DNA of 64,000 nt from positions 2,666,001 to 2,730,000 of the forward strand of contig NZ_CP117768.1 of NCBI RefSeq assembly GCF_028623165.1. The letters are read 5' to 3'. Position numbers and translations under genes: made by a program. This DNA is from Nostoc sp. UHCC 0926. Its GTDB lineage: Bacteria > Cyanobacteriota > Cyanobacteriia > Cyanobacteriales > Nostocaceae. Position 1 is the first letter of the stretch; every line of letters begins with the position of its first letter. The notes under the pieces were generated by a model that was given only the letters and a program-made list of their open reading frames with translations, was not told where the DNA came from and did not search any database. Of this stretch, positions 50,592 through 58,510 are shown one piece after another.

Positions 50592-51818
50592 CTATTTCCT
50601 ATGAGTCCTTGGTTTAGCAAGACGAACTGCTGCCGCCACTGCCTCATCTAAATTTTCTACCACAAGGAGCGCGTCGTTGTGGGTTTTTAGTGTTGCTAAA
50701 TATTGTCTAGCAGCATTAAATTCAGAACCAGCAAGACGGACAACTAAGGGTGAAAAATTCTGCTCTCGCCGACTTTTACTACCATTAGAATGTACAACCT
50801 GTGATTGAAGTTCGCTGTTGTCTTGCTGCACAACTCTGGCTATAACTTCAGCCACTTCCTCAGTTTGAGGAATGCTACCCAGAAAGTTAATTAGTATTAC
50901 TTGAATGCTTTTGTCAGCCTCCAGGATTTTCAGACCTGTCTCTAGGCGATCGCAGAAGGTAGTTGGTGTCGTATCTGTCAGGAAAACATGACGTAGATTT
51001 AAACAAACACCTGGATTACCACCAGCATTAGCGACTAGATCCAAAGTTGCCATCACTGAACCAGTACCATTACCTAAAATACCGATTTTACCATGCATTT
51101 TCACACCATCCCAGTCACCCAAAATACCATTGATTTCAGTACTGGTATGACGGCTGATAATTTTTGCCGCCATCTCGGCAAGATCGGGATGACGCTTGAT
51201 CGCCCGTTCGTTGACCCTGACTTTACCATTAAGAGCCATAACTTGACTAGTAGCACTGACTGCCAAGGGATTAATTTCGACTAAATCCAGGTCTTTTTGC
51301 ACAAATAACTGGTACATTTTCTCTACAACGCTGCTTACCGACTGCATCAGCGTCCCCTGCAAACCCATTTTCAAAGCCAATCGTCGGGCATAAAATGGCG
51401 AGAATTCTTGTTCCACAACAACATAGTGCATTTTTTCCCCAGCAGATTCCCAATCGATGTTTGCTTCTTTGCAACCTAAAAGTACCGGTCGGCAAACAGC
51501 AGTGTCTAAAACCACCGCTAGATAAAATTCCTGGTTGGCGTCGTATTGGGATTCTGCTAGCACAACTTCTGGCAATTCGCCCCATATTGGTAGACTAAAG
51601 ATATTTTGAGCAGCTGCTATCGCATCGATAGTCGTTTCGGCAAACCTGACTCCACCTGCTTTTGCCCGTTCCGCTCCATGTACTTGAGATTTCAGTACAA
51701 TTGGAAAGCGAATTTTTAAACGTTTCAAATCTGTAGGATGGTCAATTCGTTGCGAAGGCAATACAGGAATGCCTATTTTCCCAAACCATTCTTTAACTTG
51801 ATACTCTAATAAATCCAT
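50592..51818 (-). CDS. SucC-like succinyl-CoA synthetase beta subunit, divergent
   Basis: About 408 residues with the ATP-grasp plan: MDLLEYQVKEWFGKIGIPVLPSQ, PIVLKSQVHGAERAKAGGVRFA (canonical KAQ.H.GGRGKAGGV is altered), EFYLAVVLDTAVCRPVLLG, DLDLVEINPLAV, GNGTGSVMATLDLVANAGGNP. The Mg-binding Asp in canonical LDGK is Asn here (ALNGKV), and the LDVGGGA loop is LNLRHVF. ATG 51818, preceded by AAGGTG, is preferred to GTG 51839. Together with the His-less alpha subunit this suggests a paired change of function rather than random decay. Confidence 0.85.
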   Translation of the reverse strand: MDLLEYQVKEWFGKIGIPVLPSQRIDHPTDLKRLKIRFPIVLKSQVHGAERAKAGGVRFAETTIDAIAAAQNIFSLPIWGELPEVVLAESQYDANQEFYLAVVLDTAVCRPVLLGCKEANIDWESAGEKMHYVVVEQEFSPFYARRLALKMGLQGTLMQSVSSVVEKMYQLFVQKDLDLVEINPLAVSATSQVMALNGKVRVNERAIKRHPDLAEMAAKIISRHTSTEINGILGDWDGVKMHGKIGILGNGTGSVMATLDLVANAGGNPGVCLNLRHVFLTDTTPTTFCDRLETGLKILEADKSIQVILINFLGSIPQTEEVAEVIARVVQQDNSELQSQVVHSNGSKSRREQNFSPLVVRLAGSEFNAARQYLATLKTHNDALLVVENLDEAVAAAVRLAKPRTHRK

Positions 51819-52467
51819 TGATACACCTTGTATTGACACTTCCCCAGCCTTTAGTTAGTGCTGTCTTAATATTTTGCAGCACCTTTATTGCAGAATTAAG
51901 CTTTTGGCAGCTATAAAAATTTCTTTTTCACGGATCAATTTTATCGAATTCAGCAAATGAGGCACATTAATTTTGATAGCCAACCTGTTTGTGCCAGAGC
52001 CACAACACGAAATTAATCTCCTCAGTAAGTTTCCCAGCATAGAAGATAACTACCATTTCTGTCAAAACCCTCTAATATCACATCGTTTCCTTAACCTTTG
52101 GATAAATTTGTCACAACTGCTGTGCAACTGGAATTTTGCACAGCAGTTGCTCCTGTGAATTTAATTGTCACGAAATAATGCGGTGGAAATACTCAAAAAC
52201 TCTATTATTCCCATTTTTTATTTGTAATTTATATCTGAAGACAGATTATTTAATTTTGCATCTAGTGCTGTAAAAATGTAGCGACACGAACAATTACTGC
52301 TCTTTGAATTTTTGGTGAAAAGTTAAAATTTGTGTTAGAAAGTTGGTCGTTCAGATTTTCAGGCTGTGGTTGGTTAAACTGTGCATTTGCATTCAACAAA
52401 CCTAAAAAGTTCATTTCATCTCCTTAAAGATAATCAAAACAATATAGAAGTTCAGCGGGAAAGCTCT
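51819..52467. other. Intergenic region, divergent promoters
   Basis: About 650 AT-rich bases lie between the sucC-like gene and the next gene if its ATG at 52468 is the start. GCACAGCAGTTGCTCC and its inverse CTGCTGTGCAAC (near 52118-52150) form a hairpin. No gene is recognised. Confidence 0.4.
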
Positions 52468-54267
52468 ATGAAAGTAGCAGTCCAGCAGGAAGATTTACAG
52501 CTTTTAGCCAAAACTTTGCAGGAACAATTACTTGTAGAAGTCTCAACGGCTGAAGTGTTCGAGGTTAAGTGTGCCGTCAATAAAGACGGGCTAATGATTT
52601 TAACGCAACATGAATCAGATGTAATAGTTGACGCTCAGATAATCTTTGCAGTCCTTGAGAAAGGACTTCAGTCTATAGCACCCAACAGAGAGCAGCGAGT
52701 GCAATGTTTCCTCAGAGTTTTTGGTGAACAACTCCCTTATGCCAAATGTTTTCTACCCCTGAAGCAGAGGGGGGGATGGGGAGATGAGGGAGATGGGGGA
52801 GATGGGGAAGCAGGGGAACCAGGGGAAGCAGGGGAAGAGGGGGGCAGAGGAGCAAAGGGGCAATACTTTTCTGCCATTTCTTCATCATCTCTAACCTATT
52901 CTTCATCACTCGATGAGATTGAGGAAAAGAAACCGTTTGACCCGTTTGCAGATGCGCCGAATTTGCCGATTTTAAAGCCAGCATCTCAAATCAAACCTAT
53001 CTTACTGGGTGCAGCTTTGGTAGGAATTGTAGTCTTAGGCGGTGGTACTTACTTTTTGACTCGCCCTTGTGTAATGTCTGAGTGTAAAGAAATACAAAAC
53101 GCCGAACAATTAAAAACAAGATCCCCGCAACTGATGCGCCGCGCTAAGTCTGAAAAAGAATTAGTAGCTGTACAACAGCAGCTTACAACAGCCAATGCAG
53201 CCCTGAATGCAATTCCTAGTTGGTCGCCCCGTTTCCAGGTGTCAGAAGAACTAAAAGCAAGTTTGTCTGGACAGTCAGAAAAAATCAACCAGGTGGTCAA
53301 GGCTTTACAGACTGCATCTTTGGCGACACAAAAAGTTCAAACTCCTGCAAATAGCCTAAAGGAATTACAAAGTAGGCAACATTTATGGCGACAGGCTATA
53401 ACACCACTAGAAGCTATAAGTTCCGATAATGAACTTTATGGGCTAGTGCAAGGGAAATTATTTGATTATCGTCTCCGTTTGCAGGCTGTAAATCAGCAGA
53501 TATTTACTGAGGAAAAATGGCTGAAAAAAATAACAGCAGCAAAAGCTGTAGCTAATGCAGCCAAGAATCGGGAAGCTACTGCTAAATCTTTGAATGACTG
53601 GCAAAAGATTCAGTTTACTTGGCTGGTAGCCATTAATGCCTTGAATAGCATTCCCTTAACTAGCCCTGGATACCAAGAAGCCGAAAAGCTGTTGGTAGAT
53701 TATAAACCTAAACTAGTAGCGGCACGCGATCGCGCTACTAAAGAACAATTAGCTGCTAGAACGTATCAACAAGCCGTTAGCACCGCCAAGCAAGCCAAAG
53801 TTTATGAGCAACAAAACCAATGGCAAGCAGCGGCGACATACTGGGATGAGGCTTTGCAAACTGCTAAAAAAGTTTCCCAAGATAGCTTGTACTACACTCA
53901 GGCTCAGTCTCTCATCGAACCCTATTCAATAGCCCTCAAACAAGCACAAGAAAAACTACAAGTTGTCAGTAGTTTGCAACAAACCCGCACTGATTTGGAT
54001 AAAACCTGTATTAATGGAATTCGGATTTGCACATTTAGCATAGACAACACAAGAATTATTGTCCGGTTAACGCCTGAGTATGACCAAATAAGACAAAATA
54101 ATTTGGCTAATCCTTATTCTGAAAATTCTAATACTGCTGTTGATGTTACCAATCACTTGCAAATCTTACGGGAAGCGCTAGCTGTAATTAGTGACAATGC
54201 AAACTTGTCCCTTTTCCTCTACGATTCTCAAGGTCAAGTAATTTATACGCGGACTTTGGGTGGGTAA
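52468..54267 (+). CDS. Cyanobacterial coiled-coil membrane protein with low-complexity insert
   Basis: About 599 residues from ATG 52468 (MKVAVQQEDLQLL); a GTG at 52381 would add 29 residues without evident homology. An N-terminal alpha/beta domain (to about 115) is followed by a Gly/Glu/Asp-rich low-complexity part, one membrane segment (IKPILLGAALVGIVVLGGGTYFLTRP), a long helical region with tetratricopeptide-like spacing (AARTYQQAVSTAKQAKVYEQQNQWQAAATYWDEALQTAKK), and a C-terminal beta domain ending VIYTRTLGG. The low-complexity part is translated from G-rich short repeats (52768-52862). Function unknown. Confidence 0.75.
   Translation: MKVAVQQEDLQLLAKTLQEQLLVEVSTAEVFEVKCAVNKDGLMILTQHESDVIVDAQIIFAVLEKGLQSIAPNREQRVQCFLRVFGEQLPYAKCFLPLKQRGGWGDEGDGGDGEAGEPGEAGEEGGRGAKGQYFSAISSSSLTYSSSLDEIEEKKPFDPFADAPNLPILKPASQIKPILLGAALVGIVVLGGGTYFLTRPCVMSECKEIQNAEQLKTRSPQLMRRAKSEKELVAVQQQLTTANAALNAIPSWSPRFQVSEELKASLSGQSEKINQVVKALQTASLATQKVQTPANSLKELQSRQHLWRQAITPLEAISSDNELYGLVQGKLFDYRLRLQAVNQQIFTEEKWLKKITAAKAVANAAKNREATAKSLNDWQKIQFTWLVAINALNSIPLTSPGYQEAEKLLVDYKPKLVAARDRATKEQLAARTYQQAVSTAKQAKVYEQQNQWQAAATYWDEALQTAKKVSQDSLYYTQAQSLIEPYSIALKQAQEKLQVVSSLQQTRTDLDKTCINGIRICTFSIDNTRIIVRLTPEYDQIRQNNLANPYSENSNTAVDVTNHLQILREALAVISDNANLSLFLYDSQGQVIYTRTLGG
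52768..52862 (+). repeat. G-rich short tandem repeat inside a coding region
   Basis: Repeated GGGGAGATG, GGGGGAGATG and GGGGAAGCA units encode GGWGDEGDGGDGEAGEPGEA. Runs of this type are usually intergenic in Nostoc; here they keep the frame of a membrane protein gene. Confidence 0.65.
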
Positions 54268-54419
54268 GTATAAAAGTTAGGAGTTAGGAATATATGCGGT
54301 AATTCGTGATAAACAAGATATCTGACTTCGTAAAAGTTGTCGGGGATCTGTTGCTATACCCCAGTGGCTGCTGCGTAGGCGTTGGCGTAGCCTTAATTTT
54401 ATCAGGATAATACATGATG

Positions 54420-55031
54420 TTATTGTTTTTGTATTTTTAACTCACATTCTTGAAAAATATAATTCACCGCAGCAAATAATTTGTCTAAATCTTGAATTAC
54501 ATATAAATTTTTATTCCGAGTAAATACATCAGCAATCAACTTTCCAAATTGCCATATTTTGCCGTTAGAAACAATCCCAAAAACATCGCTGACAAAATCA
54601 TTATTAATTCGCTGTACTGCAAGCATTTCAGCTAAACACTGACCCCAACCTTCTTCAAATTTATCTTGTTTAGCTTCAACCGTTAAAAAATAAGGTTTAT
54701 CAAAAACAATCGTCCCCAGAGGATTTCGTTGTGTCACTGTATAATCTGGAACGCCTGATAAATCTTCATCGTAAGCTAATGTTTCATGACTCCAAAGTGT
54801 TAATTTACTTCGGTAAGGTTTCCATACTTCTTTCAATACTGGATAGATGAGATTTTCACAGATAGCATCTTCAGAATTATCAATAACTCCATCTGTAAAT
54901 AGTAAATCTAATTCTTCTTGGAAAGACTGTTTGACTGGAAATTTGACTTCCAAGATAAAATTAGACTGTACATACTTGATTTGAAATTTTTTAATTACCG
55001 CGCTAATACTTTTGTAATTAATAAATGCCAT
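54420..55031 (-). CDS. PD-(D/E)XK nuclease-fold-like cyanobacterial protein
   Basis: A 203-residue protein with a possible nuclease core: an upstream Glu (EDAICENLIYPVLKEVW), then GVPDYTVTQ with the Asp, and YFLTVEAKQDKFEEGWGQCLAEM with the E-x-K pair followed by a helix. This D...ExK pattern fits the PD-(D/E)XK superfamily as in restriction-like proteins. The C-terminal part reads GIVSNGKIWQFGKL. AT-rich composition and isolated position suggest accessory origin. No methyltransferase is adjacent, so a restriction role is unproven. Confidence 0.65.
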   Translation of the reverse strand: MAFINYKSISAVIKKFQIKYVQSNFILEVKFPVKQSFQEELDLLFTDGVIDNSEDAICENLIYPVLKEVWKPYRSKLTLWSHETLAYDEDLSGVPDYTVTQRNPLGTIVFDKPYFLTVEAKQDKFEEGWGQCLAEMLAVQRINNDFVSDVFGIVSNGKIWQFGKLIADVFTRNKNLYVIQDLDKLFAAVNYIFQECELKIQKQ

Positions 55032-55081
55032 TTTAATTTACCTTACTTTGAAAACTCTATCATCGTCTAAATACAGATGAT

Positions 55082-55348
55082 GTGCCAAAAATATTTTCAT
55101 TAATACCATTATTATTTAAAGACTATCAATTGCGATCGCCCTTGGCGAATGATTCGATCGCAATCACAGATCAGATTCGGGTACTCTCAAAATCGTGCTT
55201 ATTGCGTTTGTGGGGAAGGCTTTCTGAAGAAGCGATCGCTCAACTGAACCGAGCGCTATTGATTGCTCTTGATCTGCCAGGGCAAGATGATAAAATACTC
55301 CTGGATGTAGATAATTCCATCACCTTATTAACTGCGCGGCGGAATTGA
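55082..55348 (+). pseudogene. Truncated MazF/PemK-type toxin remnant
   Basis: The frame from about 55127 onward encodes NDSIAITDQIRVLSKSCLLRLWGRLSEEAIAQLNRALLIALDLPG, which resembles the C-terminal helix and strand of MazF/PemK toxins (DQIR.LDK.RL...G.L....). The N-terminal half, which holds the RGEI..V and catalytic Arg region, is missing; the first 15 codons are unrelated. No MazE antitoxin is visible. It overlaps the end of the convergent FetB-like gene by 29 bases. Confidence 0.6.
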
Positions 55349-56096
55349 AAAATTGACGACACAACCCCTTCGTGACTAAAACTGTTGTCAACAAGTTAGC
55401 GAAAGCAACCATGAACATAATCAAAATTTCGTAAGATACTGCGTCCAGAGGTTTTACACCAGCTAATAACTGTCCGGTGGTAATTCCTGGTATTGCGACC
55501 ATACCTATGAGGATCATTTGATTGAGAGTGGGAATCAATCCGGCTCTGATCGCGTCTTTGCGGTACTGGCTAAGTGCTTGCTGGGGCGTTGCACCTAAAC
55601 TTAAGTGGGTTTCTATTTCGAGATGGCTGGAGTTAATGGTGCTGACAAGGCGATCGCCTGCGATCGCAGCTGCATTAGTAGCATTACCTAAGACTATCCC
55701 TGCTAGGGGAATTATATACTGTGGTTCATACCATCTTTCTGGTTGAATGATCAAGAAGTTGGTGTAAAGCACTGTCAGGGCGGTACTAATTAAAATTGCA
55801 CCCCACACCAAAGGCAACACATAAGGAATTTTTTGGCTGATGCGATTTCGTGCGACAATCGCCGTAATTGTCAGCATTATTGCTAATAGCGCCAAAACTG
55901 CCCAAGCATTGTCTAAAGCCAAGATGAAATCTAAAATGTATCCCAATACAAGTAGTTGTAAGATGGTTCTCCCAGTAGCAAGGGCTAAGTTAAACTCTAA
56001 TCCTAATTTTTCCCAGGCAGATAAACCAATGGCGATCGCCATCAATCCCACAGCAATAGCTAAATCCCCGAAATTTAGCTTGATCAGATCCTGCAT
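55320..56096 (-). CDS. fetB: UPF0014/FetB-family ABC permease
   Basis: A permease of about 258 residues with seven or so membrane segments. Family features are GRTILQLLVLGYILDFIF-type helix two, IIPLAGIVLGNATNAAAIAGDRL, ETHLSLGATPQQALSQYRKDAIRAGLIPTLNQMILIGMVAIPGITTGQLLAG and DAVSYEILIMFMV. In E. coli FetAB exports iron and helps against oxidative stress. The ATPase partner FetA is not adjacent. ATG 56096 is chosen because homology begins at MQDLIKL; the upstream start at 56138 adds 14 residues. Confidence 0.87.
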   Translation of the reverse strand: MQDLIKLNFGDLAIAVGLMAIAIGLSAWEKLGLEFNLALATGRTILQLLVLGYILDFILALDNAWAVLALLAIMLTITAIVARNRISQKIPYVLPLVWGAILISTALTVLYTNFLIIQPERWYEPQYIIPLAGIVLGNATNAAAIAGDRLVSTINSSHLEIETHLSLGATPQQALSQYRKDAIRAGLIPTLNQMILIGMVAIPGITTGQLLAGVKPLDAVSYEILIMFMVAFANLLTTVLVTKGLCRQFFNSAAQLIR

Positions 56097-56423
56097 GGGT
56101 TCTCTATCTCCTGGTATTTTCTTCTCAAAGCAGTCCACACGCCTGGAACTTTGATCCGATGTGTTGGATCTTGGTTGATATATATCACTTTCATCAATTC
56201 AAAACTCAAAATGGTACGACCAAAACATGGCAAACACTTAGCATATCTACTATCTGTAAATTAAATGTGCGGTAGTTTACCGCCCCATAATTTAAGTAAA
56301 AACCCTAATAGATGCGTATCTTGGGCGATAGTCTTTTAGTAGCTCCTCTTTGATTAATAATTCAATCAGCAAAAATTGACTGTCGAAGTGCATCCTTTGT
56401 ATCTCCCGATAAAATGAGAACTC

Positions 56424-57572
56424 ATGATCCAAAGTGTAAATCCCATCCCTGCCTTTGATATTAAGCAGCAATATACCACCATCGAAGCAGAAGTAAGTGC
56501 AGCTGTATTAGAGGTTCTGGCTTCTGGCCGCTATATTGGAGGCCCCTTAGTCGAAGGCTTTGAGCAACAGTTTGCTGCTTATAATACTGTTACTGAATGT
56601 GTGGCTTGTAATTCTGGTACTGATGCGCTCTACTTAGCATTACGAGTCTTGGAAATTGGTGTAGGCGATGAAGTGATTACAACGCCTTTCACCTTTATTG
56701 CTACATCTGAAGTGATTAGCGCCGTGGGTGCAAAGCCTGTTTTCGTTGATATTGACGCTACTACCTTTAATCTGGATGTAGAACAAGTAGCGGCGGCGAT
56801 TACACGCAAAACTAAAGCGATTATCCCGGTTCACCTATTTGGACAACCTGTGGATATGACATCATTGATGGCGATCGCTCAGTCTCACAATTTGTCAATA
56901 ATTGAAGATTGCGCTCAGTCTACAGGGGCGATTTGGGCTGATCAAAAAGTAGGAAGCATTGGACATATTGGTTGCTTTAGTTTCTACCCTACCAAAAATC
57001 TTGGTGGTTGCGGCGATGGCGGGGCAATAACGACTAATGACCCAGCGATCGCTACTAAACTGCGAACACTACGGGATCATGGTAGTAAAATTCGATATTT
57101 ACATGAGGAAATAGGTGTAAATAGCCGTTTAGATGCTCTCCAAGCAGCTATTTTGCAAATTAAGCTGCGTTATTTAGATATTTGGAATGATCGCCGCCGA
57201 GATATCGCCAATTATTACTATCAGTTCCTTAGTCAAGTTCCGGGGATCGTCCCGCCCCAAGAATTACCTGGCGGTATTGGGGTATGGAATCAATACACTG
57301 TTCGCATATCAGGTGAAGGGCGAAATGGTTCTAGCGCCAAATATCGAGATTGGGTGCGTAGTCAATTGCAAGAGCAGGGCGTGAGTTCAATGATTTACTA
57401 TCCCCACCCTTTACATTTGCAGCCAGTTTATCAAAGTCTAGGCTATCAAATTGGGGACTTACCAATAGCAGAGCAAGCTTGTCATGAAGTCATATCCTTA
57501 CCTATGTTTCCAGAACTGACAGAACAGCAGCAAGACCAGGTGATTTATGCGTTGAAAGAAGTTATGAGTTAG
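56424..57572 (+). CDS. DegT/DnrJ/EryC1/StrS sugar aminotransferase
   Basis: A 382-residue PLP enzyme that transaminates nucleotide-linked keto sugars for surface polysaccharide or glycan synthesis. Signatures are YIGGPLVEGFEQQFAAY, CNSGTDALYLALR, VITTPFTFIATSEVI, VHLFGQPVDM, EDCAQSTGA (Asp162), FSFYPTKNLGGCGDGGA (PLP Lys191), and LRDHGSKIRYLHEEIGVNSRLDALQAAIL. The C-terminal IYYPHPLHLQPVYQSLGY is typical. It stands alone; no glycosyltransferase gene is next to it in the window. Confidence 0.95.
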   Translation: MIQSVNPIPAFDIKQQYTTIEAEVSAAVLEVLASGRYIGGPLVEGFEQQFAAYNTVTECVACNSGTDALYLALRVLEIGVGDEVITTPFTFIATSEVISAVGAKPVFVDIDATTFNLDVEQVAAAITRKTKAIIPVHLFGQPVDMTSLMAIAQSHNLSIIEDCAQSTGAIWADQKVGSIGHIGCFSFYPTKNLGGCGDGGAITTNDPAIATKLRTLRDHGSKIRYLHEEIGVNSRLDALQAAILQIKLRYLDIWNDRRRDIANYYYQFLSQVPGIVPPQELPGGIGVWNQYTVRISGEGRNGSSAKYRDWVRSQLQEQGVSSMIYYPHPLHLQPVYQSLGYQIGDLPIAEQACHEVISLPMFPELTEQQQDQVIYALKEVMS

Positions 57573-57578
57573 GAGTAC

Positions 57579-57627
57579 AGACGCGATTAATCGCGTCTGT
57601 ACAGGAGAGACGCGATTAATCGCGTCT
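57579..57627. repeat. Two further copies of the 20-bp perfect palindrome
   Basis: AGACGCGATTAATCGCGTCT at 57579-57598 and 57608-57627, each linked to GTACAGGAG, as at 40851-40909. Located just after the DegT aminotransferase stop codon. Confidence 0.85.
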
Positions 57628-57696
57628 GTACAGGAGTTTGGAATTAGAAGTTTGGAGTTTTGAATGAATAAGTTTCTTCAACTCATAACTCCTAAC

Positions 57697-58440
57697 TCAT
57701 TTCATTACTGCATTTGCAGTCGCTAGGGCTTCCACTAAGCCACGCACAGCGGCAATCATGGCCACTTCGCTATTGAGTTGGTTGATGGCGGAACCAACAC
57801 CAACACCAGCAGCACCAGCAGCGATCGCTAATGGTGCGGTAACGTTAGAAATGCCTGAAGCACACAATACTGGCACTGACACCACACGGGAAATCTCAAA
57901 AGCTGCTGCTAAGGTGGGAGCAGCTTTTTCAATTAATCCTAAAGTTCCAGGGTGAACTGGGTTACTGCTAGTACCGCCTTCGGTTTGGATAATGTCCGCT
58001 CCAGCTTTCACCAGTTCTTCTGCTAACTGTACCTGTTGATCTAGTTCCAAAATGTGGGGAACGGTGACAGATAGGGTGATTTCCGGGAAAAGAGCGCGGG
58101 TTTGCTTAGTCAGCGCTAGCACTTCCAAAGCCTCAAAGCGGCGTCCTTGAGCATAGAAGGAATCGAAATTCCCGATTTCAATTAAATCAGCACCAGCTGC
58201 CACAGCTTGCACAAATTTCTCTGGTTCTACTGCGGATACACAAATTGGTAATTTTGTCAAACTTTTAGCTAGCTGTACCAAGTCTGGATCAGCGGCAATA
58301 TCGACAAAAGTAGCACCGCCAAATTCAGCAGCTTTGACAGTCGCAGCGACGCTAGCGGCGTCGAAGTTATTCAAGCCGCTGATCACTTTCAGAACGCGGC
58401 GGTTATTAAATGCACGTTGGAGTGGAGAATGCATCGTCAT
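57697..58440 (-). CDS. DUF561/Ycf23 TIM-barrel protein
   Basis: A 247-residue beta/alpha barrel of the DUF561 family, the cyanobacterial counterpart of plastid Ycf23. Segments are RVLKVISGLNNFD, GGATFVDIAADP, LPICVSAVEPEKF, AGADLIEIGNFDSFY, GADIIQTEGGTSS and VPVLCASGISNVTAPLAIAAGAAGVGVGSAIN, the last a phosphate-binding type Gly loop. The reaction is unknown. It is convergent with the DegT gene and lies downstream of the kinase gene on the same strand. Confidence 0.9.
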   Translation of the reverse strand: MTMHSPLQRAFNNRRVLKVISGLNNFDAASVAATVKAAEFGGATFVDIAADPDLVQLAKSLTKLPICVSAVEPEKFVQAVAAGADLIEIGNFDSFYAQGRRFEALEVLALTKQTRALFPEITLSVTVPHILELDQQVQLAEELVKAGADIIQTEGGTSSNPVHPGTLGLIEKAAPTLAAAFEISRVVSVPVLCASGISNVTAPLAIAAGAAGVGVGSAINQLNSEVAMIAAVRGLVEALATANAVMK

Positions 58441-58510
58441 GGTTGGGCTTTTGAAGCTATGAAAATTAGGTATATTCTACCGTCCCTCAGTTGATCGAGA
58501 GCCTAAATTC

